Shown: in pieces, positions 8,075-15,732 of the stretch
Position numbering within the stretch: the stretch's first letter is position 1
How the letters are laid out: the number at the start of each line of letters is the position of its first letter
Source of the DNA: Sedimentisphaerales bacterium
Lineage (GTDB): Bacteria > Planctomycetota > Phycisphaerae > Sedimentisphaerales > Anaerobacaceae
Assembly: GCA_016936075.1 (NCBI GenBank)
Contig: JAFGPS010000077.1
Span: forward strand, 1-57,483
Direction: 5' to 3'
DNA: 57,483 nucleotides
Notes under the pieces: model-generated
Told to the model about the DNA's origin: nothing
Databases searched by the model: none
What the model saw: only the letters and a program-made list of their open reading frames with translations
Made by a program: the position numbers and the translations under genes

Positions 8075-8459
8075 TTTTTTTATAGCGTATAGCGTACAGC
8101 GTAGAGCGTTTCAAATAAGTATTTCGACCTGTCCGGAAATGACAGGGTTCGATAATTTCTGTGTTTTCTGTATCTTTTAGCCGCTAAATATAAGACCTTT
8201 AAAAAGTATTATTTTCATTTCAAATTTTCAAATCCATTATTTTATTTTTTTATGTAAATCCTTGTGGCAAATACATTAAAAAAGTTTGCATATTTTAATG
8301 AAAGCAATTATAATCCCCCGAGAATATATATAAGACACAGATGACTCGTCACGGAAAAGGTCGATGCCGTAGCGGGACAGAATGGATTAAAAATGACTTT
8401 GGGTCTTGTAATTCCGCCAAGACGGATAAATTATATTGGCAACTGACAAAGGAATGAAA
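8075..8459 (+). other. 385-base gap between the minor-pilin and pilMNO groups
   Basis: The gap begins with a heptamer tandem (8081-8108) and a small inverted repeat, CCTGTC (8128-8133) with GACAGG (8141-8146), followed by AT-rich sequence. From about 8330 the DNA is more GC-balanced and shows short complementary segments (AAGAC near 8331 with GTCTT near 8403; ACGG with CCGT inside), so the last 130 bases may be a structured leader of the pilM transcript. I could not match it to any known riboswitch class. No promoter with both boxes stands out. Confidence 0.35.
8081..8108 (+). repeat. Four tandem heptamers TATAGCG/TACAGCG/TAGAGCG
   Basis: TATAGCG, TATAGCG, TACAGCG and TAGAGCG follow head to tail with no spacer, directly after the last minor-pilin gene. 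Related heptamer pairs occur at 1902-1924 and, inverted, at 34598-34611, so this is a dispersed spacer element rather than a unique accident. Function unknown. Confidence 0.7.
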
Positions 8460-9503
8460 ATGCAGCTTGGGCGCAAGGATATATTTGGTTTGGACATAGG
8501 CTCATATTCGGTAAAGCTTATGCAAATGCGCAAGACCAATAAAGGTTGGTCGGTTGTTGCAGGTGCTATCTCAGAGATCAATTCTAATATTCTTGGAGAT
8601 GTGGGCCGGAACGAAGCCAATGTAACCAGGGCAATTCGAACTTGCCTTCGTCTTTCGCGTGTTCATACCAATTATGCTGTTTGTGCATTAGGTGGAAATG
8701 AAGTAGCGATACGTAATTTCGACTTCCCCAGCTTACCTGAAGATGAACTTGAGAATGCAGTGCTTTTTGAAGCAAGGCAGGTTTGTCCCTTTACAACTAC
8801 TGATATTATGGTTGACTATAATCTTATTCCAAACGGCCTGGACAGATCATGCGGTTATCTTGTGGCTGCTACACATAAACAGGTAAGTAATCTTGAAAGG
8901 ATTACAAAGAGAGCAAAACTGAACTGCGCTATGATTGACGCAGAAGCACTTTCGATTTTGAATTGTTTTACGGAAATAGAAAAACCCGGACCTGATCATG
9001 GTACGGCAATTTTAAATATAGGTAATAATCATACGACAATGGTAATCGAAGGTAAAAAGGGCTGGCCGTTTGTGCGAAACTTGAATTATGCCGCAGAAGA
9101 AGTAATACAACAAATCGCTGAAGAGCACAGTCTTAAGCAGGATGAAATAAGGAAAATGTTTTTGGATGAGATTGATGAAATGCCTTCGGAAGTTTACAGG
9201 TCATTGAGTAAACATACAGAGAATTTTGTTAGTGATATCGAAAAGACACTGCTGTATTATTCGACGCAGGAAAATTCGTTCAATATTCAGAAGGTTTTAG
9301 TCTGTGGCGGGGCTGCGATGTACAAGGAAATTGTTAAATTGCTTAGTAGTATGCTCCCTGTCGAAACTGTGTTATGGAATCCATTCAATAAGATTCGATG
9401 TAAATGGCTTAAGAATACCAAGGGGATTTTGTTGAAGAATATGCTTAAAAAGAATGGTCCTGCTATGGTTGTATCCGCGGGACTGGCGATGAGAACAATT
9501 TAG
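8460..9503 (+). CDS. pilM: PilM, actin-like type IV pilus assembly ATPase
   Basis: A 347-residue cytoplasmic protein of the actin/FtsA fold that binds the N-terminus of PilN and links the ATPases to the PilNOP alignment complex. The phosphate-1 motif is at the start (GLDIGSYSVKLMQM), phosphate-2 near residues 181-187 (LNIGNNH) and the adenosine motif near 279 (VLVCGGAAMYKEI). Among several in-frame starts I take ATG 8460, since AAAGGA lies six bases upstream; TTG 8436 and ATG 8454 are also possible. The length is close to that of known PilM proteins. It opens the pilM-pilN-pilO-parA-pilP-secretin series, which is the standard type IVa pilus order except for the inserted ParA gene. Confidence 0.9.
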   Translation: MQLGRKDIFGLDIGSYSVKLMQMRKTNKGWSVVAGAISEINSNILGDVGRNEANVTRAIRTCLRLSRVHTNYAVCALGGNEVAIRNFDFPSLPEDELENAVLFEARQVCPFTTTDIMVDYNLIPNGLDRSCGYLVAATHKQVSNLERITKRAKLNCAMIDAEALSILNCFTEIEKPGPDHGTAILNIGNNHTTMVIEGKKGWPFVRNLNYAAEEVIQQIAEEHSLKQDEIRKMFLDEIDEMPSEVYRSLSKHTENFVSDIEKTLLYYSTQENSFNIQKVLVCGGAAMYKEIVKLLSSMLPVETVLWNPFNKIRCKWLKNTKGILLKNMLKKNGPAMVVSAGLAMRTI

Positions 9504-9529
9504 CGTTTGGAATTAAGAAATTTTTAGTT

Positions 9530-10138
9530 ATGCATACGATTGATTTATTAAAAGGTCAGGGAATACCTCAGAAGACAACGCTCGGAAGTGTTTTTTTTAC
9601 TGCGTTGGTTTTCGTTCTGCCGTTGCTTATCGGTGCCTGGATGATCGGAATGTATGCAACAAATAAAATCAATCTTGATGTAATGGAACGTCAGGTAAGT
9701 CAACTCAAGGATAGTGCAGATGAGATAGAAAAGCTTGAAAGAGAATTGAACAATTTCAAACCCGAATGGATTGATATCAAGAAGTGTGTTGATACGTACA
9801 TTCAATGGACACCCGCATTGATTTCGGTAGTTGAAAATATGGATGATGATATGCTAATTGATAGTTTAGTTGTGACCAATGATGGAAGCAAAGGAACATC
9901 AAGAAATAACACTACCGATCCAAACTCAATTTCTATACCTCAACGTACTATGGCGGCCCAATTCAGCCTAAGAGACCCAAACATGATAAAATTAAATCGT
10001 TTAATGGGTGACTATAAGAAAAAACTCGATGTTAAAAAGGAGTTGTTGTCTGATTTAATCAACCTTGAATATTTTCAAACTCCTCAAAATCCGGATAATT
10101 CTTATACTATGAATTTTATTTTCAAGAGGAAAAAATAA
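9530..10138 (+). CDS. pilN: PilN-like inner-membrane protein
   Basis: A 202-residue bitopic protein. A short cytoplasmic N-terminus (MHTIDLLKGQ, matching the IDLLP-type segment through which PilN contacts PilM) is followed by one membrane helix at about residues 26-46 and a predicted coiled coil (ERQVSQLKDSADEIEKLE, about 54-73). The rest would be a periplasmic ferredoxin-like domain as in PilN. No clear Shine-Dalgarno site is seen; the start is preceded by AAGAAATTTTTAGTT, which resembles the bases before the gene at 45605. Position directly after pilM and before a PilO-like gene supports the assignment; the sequence itself is diverged. Confidence 0.82.
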   Translation: MHTIDLLKGQGIPQKTTLGSVFFTALVFVLPLLIGAWMIGMYATNKINLDVMERQVSQLKDSADEIEKLERELNNFKPEWIDIKKCVDTYIQWTPALISVVENMDDDMLIDSLVVTNDGSKGTSRNNTTDPNSISIPQRTMAAQFSLRDPNMIKLNRLMGDYKKKLDVKKELLSDLINLEYFQTPQNPDNSYTMNFIFKRKK

Positions 10139-10141
10139 TTC

Positions 10142-10708
10142 ATGATTTCTATTAGTCGAAATAATTTGCAAATTGCAGGTGTGATTTGGGGAATCAGTGT
10201 AGTTGTTTTTGCGTCGATTTATATGTTTATTCTCAAGCCGCAAAAATTAGATATGGACAACTATGCTGTAAAACAGCAAAAAATAGATACAACAGACTTC
10301 GAATTGCAAAAGAAACAACTGCGCGAGCAAATCGATAGCATAAAAGTTAATCTTGACGATTTTGTAATAGGGTCGGATTATGTACAGGATTTGGCATCGG
10401 TTGAAATTTTTAATTTGGCCAAGGACAACAATCTTGATTCTTTTCTTATTAGACCATGGCGAGATAAAGAAGTCCCAGCTTTCAAGAACAATAAATATGT
10501 GTACGGCCAGTTCATACAAGTCAGCTTTAACGCGACTTTCAATGAGTTTGCACAATTTCTTAATAAGCTCGAAAGGCATGAGCCGTATATATTTATAGAC
10601 TCTTTTTCAATAAAAAGATCAACCGATGGAAATAAAAAACATGAAGTGGATATGGATTTAGCAATTCTGGTTGAGAAAAACAAAACATCGAAAGGAGCAA
10701 AGGGATAG
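10142..10708 (+). CDS. pilO: PilO-like inner-membrane protein
   Basis: A 188-residue bitopic protein with one membrane helix near residues 11-29, a coiled-coil-like stretch (about 40-70) and a C-terminal periplasmic domain containing FNATFNEFAQFLNKLERHE, typical of the PilO fold. It starts three bases after the pilN stop and uses AGAGGA in the end of pilN as ribosome site. PilN and PilO form heterodimers that align the inner-membrane platform with the secretin. Recognition rests on topology, size, the FxxFxxFLxxLE segment and gene order. Confidence 0.85.
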   Translation: MISISRNNLQIAGVIWGISVVVFASIYMFILKPQKLDMDNYAVKQQKIDTTDFELQKKQLREQIDSIKVNLDDFVIGSDYVQDLASVEIFNLAKDNNLDSFLIRPWRDKEVPAFKNNKYVYGQFIQVSFNATFNEFAQFLNKLERHEPYIFIDSFSIKRSTDGNKKHEVDMDLAILVEKNKTSKGAKG

Positions 10709-10785
10709 TTATTGCCTCTATAGATTTTTTATTAATACTAATAAAATAAATTTTAAAGAGGAATTAAAGAGTATCTTATAAATAA

Positions 10786-11538
10786 ATGAGAACTGTAGCG
10801 ATAGCAAATCAAAAGGGCGGTTGTGGAAAGACAACTACGGCAGTTAACCTTGCCGCGGCTTTCGCTGTTCTGGGTAAACGCGTACTTTTAATAGATCTTG
10901 ATCCACAGGCTCATGCTACATTAGGATTGGGTTGTGATCCAGAAGCCGTTGATAAAACTATATATGACCTTTTTGTCGATACTGATACACCTGTACCCAG
11001 TATGACCGTTGAGACTAACGTTCAGAGGCTTTCTTTACTTGCAAGTAATGTATTGCTTTCGGGAGTTGAGCTGGAACTTGCACCGATGGACGAAAGGGAG
11101 CATGTCATGAGCAACAGGCTCAAGGAAGTTAATGGCTCATATGATATGTGTTTAATTGACTGTTCACCTTCGCTTAGTTTGCTTACTATAAATGCTCTTG
11201 TCGCGAGCGACCAGGTGTTAATACCTGTGCAGACTCATTATTATGCTCTTGAAGGATTACGGCAACTTCTTGAAACGGTCGATATTGTTCAGAGGCGTTT
11301 CAATGAAAATCTGGAAATTCTTGGTTTATTGTTGACTTTTGTTGAAAGCAGAACGAAACTAAGCAGACAAGTACAGAAACAGATGAGAGAATATTTCGGT
11401 GATTTAGTGTTTACTACAGTAATACATAAAGATGTAAGATTAGCGGAAGCTCCGAGTGCTCATGAGCCGGTTTTTGTTTATGCGCCTGAATCCACTGGTG
11501 CATATGAGCATAGAATTTTGGCGGAGGAGATAGGCTAA
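10786..11538 (+). CDS. ParA/Soj-type ATPase inside the pilus operon
   Basis: A 250-residue ATPase of the ParA/MinD superfamily. The deviant Walker A motif KGGCGKTTT is at about residues 10-18, the switch region has DLDPQAHAT (about 38-46) and CLIDCSPS near 121-128 is the Walker B-like segment. Length and end-to-end similarity are those of chromosomal Soj/ParA, without an N-terminal DNA-binding extension. No ParB gene is adjacent; instead it lies between pilO and the PilP-like gene, only four bases upstream of the latter. A role in positioning or partitioning the pilus machinery is therefore possible, as for other polar or distributed protein complexes handled by ParA relatives. That role is inference; the ATPase assignment is firm. 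Confidence 0.9.
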   Translation: MRTVAIANQKGGCGKTTTAVNLAAAFAVLGKRVLLIDLDPQAHATLGLGCDPEAVDKTIYDLFVDTDTPVPSMTVETNVQRLSLLASNVLLSGVELELAPMDEREHVMSNRLKEVNGSYDMCLIDCSPSLSLLTINALVASDQVLIPVQTHYYALEGLRQLLETVDIVQRRFNENLEILGLLLTFVESRTKLSRQVQKQMREYFGDLVFTTVIHKDVRLAEAPSAHEPVFVYAPESTGAYEHRILAEEIG

Positions 11539-11542
11539 GCAG

Positions 11543-12658
11543 ATGGATAAAAAAAACAGGACAGGATTACAGAGTAAAATATCGAATATTTTCGCCGGCG
11601 TACCCGTGCCAAAGAAAAGTAAATCTCTGTCTGAGCATACAGAGCCTGAGAAAAAAGAAGAAACTTCTGAATTGTCTTCACCTGTTATAGAAAATGTTGT
11701 GGAAGATGACAATTTGGAAGCTGTATTCTCACAGCAGGATCAAGTTGAAAAAACACTGGAATCCTCTATAGAGCAACAATCTGAAGTTGATTTGTCTGAA
11801 GAGCAATTTACTATAGTGGAAGAGCCGGATATAACAGATGATGTTTCCCATATTGAAGAAAGTGCGGATAAGAAACTACATGAAAAAACCATTTCTGATT
11901 CTGAATCTCTTTCTAATGATAGTGGAACTCAAGCACAGCAACCTGTAAAGGAAGAATCGAAAGAGGATAAAATGCCGGTTAAAAAAACTATACCGGCGAT
12001 TCCGATTAAAGAACCAATAGATAAAAAAACTGTGACAACAAAGCAAGAGAATGAAATGCCTGGGATGCCTAATGCCATGCGTACTCCAAAGCCTCTTGTG
12101 AATAACATTCCAAATTTTAATGTTAAAACAAAAAAATCTAAACAGTTTTCAAAAAAGCCATCTCTGAAATCAAAAAGTAGAAACATAAAATCCAAGACAT
12201 CTGTTAGTCAGCCCAGGCAAACAAAAATGGTAGTATTATTTATTGTTGGATGCATAATATTAGTTCTGGTGCTATTAAAGAATTTCGGTTTTTTTGAAAC
12301 GAGTTCGGGTAATTCGAAAATTACAGAACAATCTGGTTCTTTGGCAACACCAATTACAAGTACAGGGAATATGATAATCAATTGGTCACCGCCGTCTGTT
12401 TATCCTGATGAACTTAGGGATCCGATGATGGAGACGGACGAAACAGATAACGTTGACAATCCTGGTAATAAAGCAGAGTTTGTAGTGACTGTTATTTCAA
12501 TTGTTGATGGGCAATATCTGGCGACTATAGATGGTGAACGAAAAAGAACAGGTGATATGGTGGGAAACGCTAAGATAATAGAAATATCAGAAGATTATGT
12601 TGTTTTTGAGAAGGATGGTAAAATTTGGAACCAGACTATTGGGCAAGAGAGAAATTAA
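11543..12658 (+). CDS. PilP/GspC-like protein with long acidic linker
   Basis: A 371-residue protein with three parts. Residues 1-225 are low-complexity, first Glu/Asp/Ser-rich and then Lys-rich, and probably cytoplasmic and disordered. A single membrane helix lies at about 228-246 (VVLFIVGCIILVLVLL). The C-terminal segment from about 308 (AEFVVTVISIVDGQYLATI, then GDMVGNAKIIEISEDYVVF) has the short-strand pattern of the HR domain of GspC/PilP, which docks onto the secretin N0 domain. The gene sits directly before the secretin, exactly where pilP or gspC is expected. The large N-terminal cytoplasmic extension is unusual for PilP, a small lipoprotein, and is closer to GspC in topology. The domain call is by pattern only. 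Confidence 0.65.
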   Translation: MDKKNRTGLQSKISNIFAGVPVPKKSKSLSEHTEPEKKEETSELSSPVIENVVEDDNLEAVFSQQDQVEKTLESSIEQQSEVDLSEEQFTIVEEPDITDDVSHIEESADKKLHEKTISDSESLSNDSGTQAQQPVKEESKEDKMPVKKTIPAIPIKEPIDKKTVTTKQENEMPGMPNAMRTPKPLVNNIPNFNVKTKKSKQFSKKPSLKSKSRNIKSKTSVSQPRQTKMVVLFIVGCIILVLVLLKNFGFFETSSGNSKITEQSGSLATPITSTGNMIINWSPPSVYPDELRDPMMETDETDNVDNPGNKAEFVVTVISIVDGQYLATIDGERKRTGDMVGNAKIIEISEDYVVFEKDGKIWNQTIGQERN

Positions 12659-12699
12659 TAAAGATATTTTTTTTTGGGGATAAACAGAAAGGAATTATT

Positions 12700-14160
12700 A
12701 TGAAGAATTTTTTTGGAAAAGGAAATAATGGCATTTTTTTGGTCTTACTTTTGATCCTGGGATTATGTACTGTTGGTATTGCTCAGGATGCTCAGGAAGG
12801 ATCCATGACAAAAATTGAAGAAAAAATGCGTCAAAACATTACATTGAATAGCCGCAATGCGCCAATTGATGATGTTCTCAGGTCTATTTCAGAGCAGGTT
12901 CAGTTGAATATCGTAAAAAGCCCTCAAATCACAGATACTGTCACTGTTGATATACGAGAAGTGCCTTTAGAAGAAGCACTGAACCAAATCCTTACAGTAT
13001 ATAACTGTGGTTATGTTGCAACTGAAAATATGATAAGAATTGTACCTGCCTCGCAGCTTACCCAGGAAACAGAAAAAACATTAAGCAAAATTTATCGAAT
13101 ATGGTATGCAGATGTAAAAGAAGTTGAAACTGCGTTAACAAAAATAATATCGAATCGAGGAAGTATCGCTTCAAGTATTGGAACAAGTAATATAATCGTG
13201 ACTGATACTGAGAGCAAAATTAAAGCTATTGATGAGTTTCTTCAAGAGGTAGATCGCCCGACACCTTTGATAGAGGTTGAAGTTAGGATATATGACATTA
13301 AAAATACAAATGCTCTTGATATAGGAGTTGATTGGTTCGTAGGCAGAAATACCGGTTATGGAACACAGGCGACCGGTGGACCAATAACGGGTATGTCTAA
13401 TAGCGATCCATATGTTAATAGTACTTTTAGCAGTACAATCAATAAAGTAGGTTCGACTGGTGTTCTTGATTGGGGAATACTTACTAAACACATGGATATA
13501 GAAGTCCTCTTTTCTGCAATACAACAGAAAGATTGTGCTAAACTTCTTGCCAATCCAAGAATCAAGGTTCTTGATAATGAAACAGCATCTTTTAAGGCCA
13601 TTGAAGAAATTCCATATCAACAGCTTCAACAGGGCGGTTATCAGAGTTTTGGAACAACAGAGTTTAAAGAAGTTGGAGTCGAGCTTGAGGTTACTCCTCA
13701 TCTTGCTAAAGATGAAATGGTACGACTTCATGTGAAACCTGTATTCAGCGTTCAAACAGGTGATGTTGAAATATCGACAGTTGGAACAGGAGGTTCGACT
13801 GTTACAAGTCCGCAACCTGTTGTAGATAAGCGTGAAGCTGATACTGTAGCTTTAGTAAAGAACGGCCAGACAATTGTGATTGGTGGTCTGCAAAAGCAAA
13901 CAGTTAATCAATTAGTCACAAAAGTCCCGATACTTGGTGATATCCCTATCCTGGGATGGTTATTCACTTTTGAAGGAGAAGATACTGTTAACAGTGAGTT
14001 GGTAGTCTTTATCACACCAAATATTGTTGAACAGCCTGATATGACTGAAAGAGAAGCTTCGTATTTTGAAGGTACGTCTATTCCAACACCAAAATCTCCG
14101 ACTACAAACCTTAATCCTGAAACAGGCAAATTGGAAATACCGCCAACTGAAGCTCCGTGA
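12700..14160 (+). CDS. Secretin, PilQ/GspD family
   Basis: A 486-residue outer-membrane channel subunit. AAAGGA ends eight bases before ATG 12700; the in-frame extension to 12625 would overlap the previous gene and hide the signal peptide (hydrophobic core about residues 12-28, cleavage after GIAQ). A STN/N0 domain follows (about 45-115, ITLNSRNAPIDDVLRSI), then one N1-type repeat (about 130-190) and the secretin barrel. Diagnostic motifs are NPRIKVLDNETA near 285 and VPILGDIPILGWLF near 409, the strongest secretin signature. It has only one N1-like repeat, so it is shorter than typical PilQ or GspD, and no AMIN domain is seen. It forms the exit pore for the pilus. Confidence 0.93.
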   Translation: MKNFFGKGNNGIFLVLLLILGLCTVGIAQDAQEGSMTKIEEKMRQNITLNSRNAPIDDVLRSISEQVQLNIVKSPQITDTVTVDIREVPLEEALNQILTVYNCGYVATENMIRIVPASQLTQETEKTLSKIYRIWYADVKEVETALTKIISNRGSIASSIGTSNIIVTDTESKIKAIDEFLQEVDRPTPLIEVEVRIYDIKNTNALDIGVDWFVGRNTGYGTQATGGPITGMSNSDPYVNSTFSSTINKVGSTGVLDWGILTKHMDIEVLFSAIQQKDCAKLLANPRIKVLDNETASFKAIEEIPYQQLQQGGYQSFGTTEFKEVGVELEVTPHLAKDEMVRLHVKPVFSVQTGDVEISTVGTGGSTVTSPQPVVDKREADTVALVKNGQTIVIGGLQKQTVNQLVTKVPILGDIPILGWLFTFEGEDTVNSELVVFITPNIVEQPDMTEREASYFEGTSIPTPKSPTTNLNPETGKLEIPPTEAP

Positions 14161-14249
14161 ACTGATTTTGGTTCTGAAGAAGATTAGAAATTATATGTAT
14201 AATAAATATTAAGTTATCTTTGTTATAAATGTTTGAGTTTTTTTATTCT

Positions 14250-14320
14250 TGTGAAGTGAAGAATCGGGCTGACAGGTCGAATCCGGTATTGCTTACTGGA
14301 ATAGGATTTTTAACTTCGCA
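14250..14320 (+). promoter_or_regulatory. Potential structured leader upstream of pilT
   Basis: TGTGAAGT (14250-14257) can pair with ACTTCGCA (14313-14320) over eight positions with one wobble. Inside, CCGGTA (14283-14288) can pair with TACTGG (14294-14299), or alternatively AATCC (14280-14284) with GGATT (14304-14308), two competing helices. This could be a regulatory RNA element or simply a stable 5' leader. It matches no riboswitch I know, including the cyclic-di-GMP classes often found before pilus genes. Confidence 0.3.
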
Positions 14321-14383
14321 ATATTATGGAAAATGACCGTCTGGATTAGTTATAAGAATTTGAGTGCGAAAGGGTGTTAAATA

Positions 14384-15460
14384 ATGGCAGAAATAAGAAA
14401 TATATTGGTTGAAGCCGTGGAGAGAGAAGCCAGCGATGTTCACATAAATGTCGGATTAAAACCGATTATTCGTATCAATACTGAACTGGTCGAAACGGAA
14501 TTTCCTGTTATTACCGATGAAGAAGCAAGTGAGATCGTTTTATCATTGATAGGACAGGAAAGATTTGAAAAGTTTGAAAAAATAAGGGATATCGATTTCT
14601 CAACAAGTATTTCAGATCCAAACCAGAGATTCCGTGTCAATGCACATTATCAGCGTGATACAATTGCAATTTCATTCAGATTGATTTCTGATAGCATTCC
14701 ATCGCTGGATGAGTTGAATCTTCCTGAAAAAATGAGAGATTTTGCTGATTTACCCAGAGGGCTGGTTCTTGTTACTGGTCATACCGGAGCTGGTAAAAGC
14801 ACAACTTTAGCTTCAACTATCTCGCTAATTAACCAGAAATATAGAAAACGTGTTATTACAATTGAGGATCCAATAGAATATTGGCTGACCAATGACAAAT
14901 GTATGATAGAACAACGCGAAGTAGGTTCGGACTGCCCTAATTTTGCTACTGGTTTAAGGCATATTTTGCGTCAGGATCCTGATATTATTATGGTTGGTGA
15001 AATGCGCGACCTTGAAACTACAAGTTTTGCTCTTACTGCCGCTGAAACGGGACATCTTGTTTTCAGTACTCTTCATACTGTAAATGCTTCTCAATCTATC
15101 GAAAGAGTTATAGATATTTATCCCGCAAATCAGCAAACACAGGCACGAACAATGCTTGCTAATGCTTTGCAAGCCGTAGTATCACAAACTTTATTCAGGC
15201 GTATTGATCAAGCTGGTATGGTTCCAAGTACTGAAATACTTTTATGTACTTCGGCGGTTAGAAACTGTATTCGCGAGAACAGAATATACGAAATTCCGAA
15301 TATTATCGAGACTTCTCGCCGCTTTGGAATGCACCTTATGGATAATAGCATCGCCGAATTGGCAGCAAAGGGATATATTGAGAGAGAAGAAGCAATTTTG
15401 CGTTCTAACAATCGCGGAAAAATGGAAAAACTACTCCGTCTTGCTGAGAATTCAAAATAA
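14384..15460 (+). CDS. pilT: PilT, pilus retraction ATPase
   Basis: A 358-residue hexameric ATPase that disassembles the pilus and powers retraction. The start is supported by AAAGGG nine bases upstream. Walker A is GHTGAGKST at about residues 130-138, the Asp box includes ITIEDPIEYW near 160, Walker B is IIMVGEMRD near 202-210 and the His box STLHTV near 227. The C-terminal AVRNCIREN near 289 corresponds to the AIRNLIRE motif that is diagnostic for PilT and needed for retraction. There is no tetracysteine site, in contrast to the ATPase at base 1. Its presence makes a dynamic type IV pilus (twitching, DNA uptake or adhesion) more likely than a pure secretion system. Confidence 0.95.
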   Translation: MAEIRNILVEAVEREASDVHINVGLKPIIRINTELVETEFPVITDEEASEIVLSLIGQERFEKFEKIRDIDFSTSISDPNQRFRVNAHYQRDTIAISFRLISDSIPSLDELNLPEKMRDFADLPRGLVLVTGHTGAGKSTTLASTISLINQKYRKRVITIEDPIEYWLTNDKCMIEQREVGSDCPNFATGLRHILRQDPDIIMVGEMRDLETTSFALTAAETGHLVFSTLHTVNASQSIERVIDIYPANQQTQARTMLANALQAVVSQTLFRRIDQAGMVPSTEILLCTSAVRNCIRENRIYEIPNIIETSRRFGMHLMDNSIAELAAKGYIEREEAILRSNNRGKMEKLLRLAENSK

Positions 15461-15510
15461 TTGTTTACGCGTATTTAAAATTTCAGTTTCATATCCGAAA
15501 TAACTGTGGA

Positions 15511-15550
15511 AACAGGAAATCATTTTGCCGAAATGATTTCCTGTTTTCTT
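15511..15550 (+). terminator. Rho-independent terminator closing the pilus locus
   Basis: AACAGGAAATCATTT (15511-15525) and AAATGATTTCCTGTT (15531-15545) form a perfect 15-bp stem with a 5-base loop, followed by TTCTTAAT. It lies 50 bases after the pilT stop and ends the transcript before the VIT/VWA unit. Confidence 0.85.
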
Positions 15551-15582
15551 AATAGTTAAGAAAAAAAGTTTTCATATAAGTT

Positions 15583-15647
15583 CCGATTTTTCACACTAAA
15601 ATCGGGCATCGACATCCTCTTTCTATTGCTTGTAACGCTTTTTACAA
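15583..15647 (+). promoter_or_regulatory. Inverted repeats upstream of the VIT/VWA unit
   Basis: Two dyads lie in the 182-base spacer: CCGATTTT (15583-15590) with AAAATCGG (15598-15605), and TTGTAA (15630-15635) with TTACAA (15642-15647) around a 6-base spacer. The second has the look of an operator half-site pair. An AT-rich TATATTATAT at 15681-15690 may hold the -10 box, but no good -35 box is placed correctly. Confidence 0.3.
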
Positions 15648-15732
15648 ACTATTTACAATACATTTCAGGTTTTCATCGTCTATATTATATAAAGAGAGTT
15701 CTTTATTGTTGTCATATTTAAGGAGCAGAAAA

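Noticed and set aside
8330-8459. Cyclic-di-GMP riboswitch before pilM
   Set aside because: The region contains GGGAC and short complementary parts, but the conserved core of the known cyclic-di-GMP classes is not recognisable.
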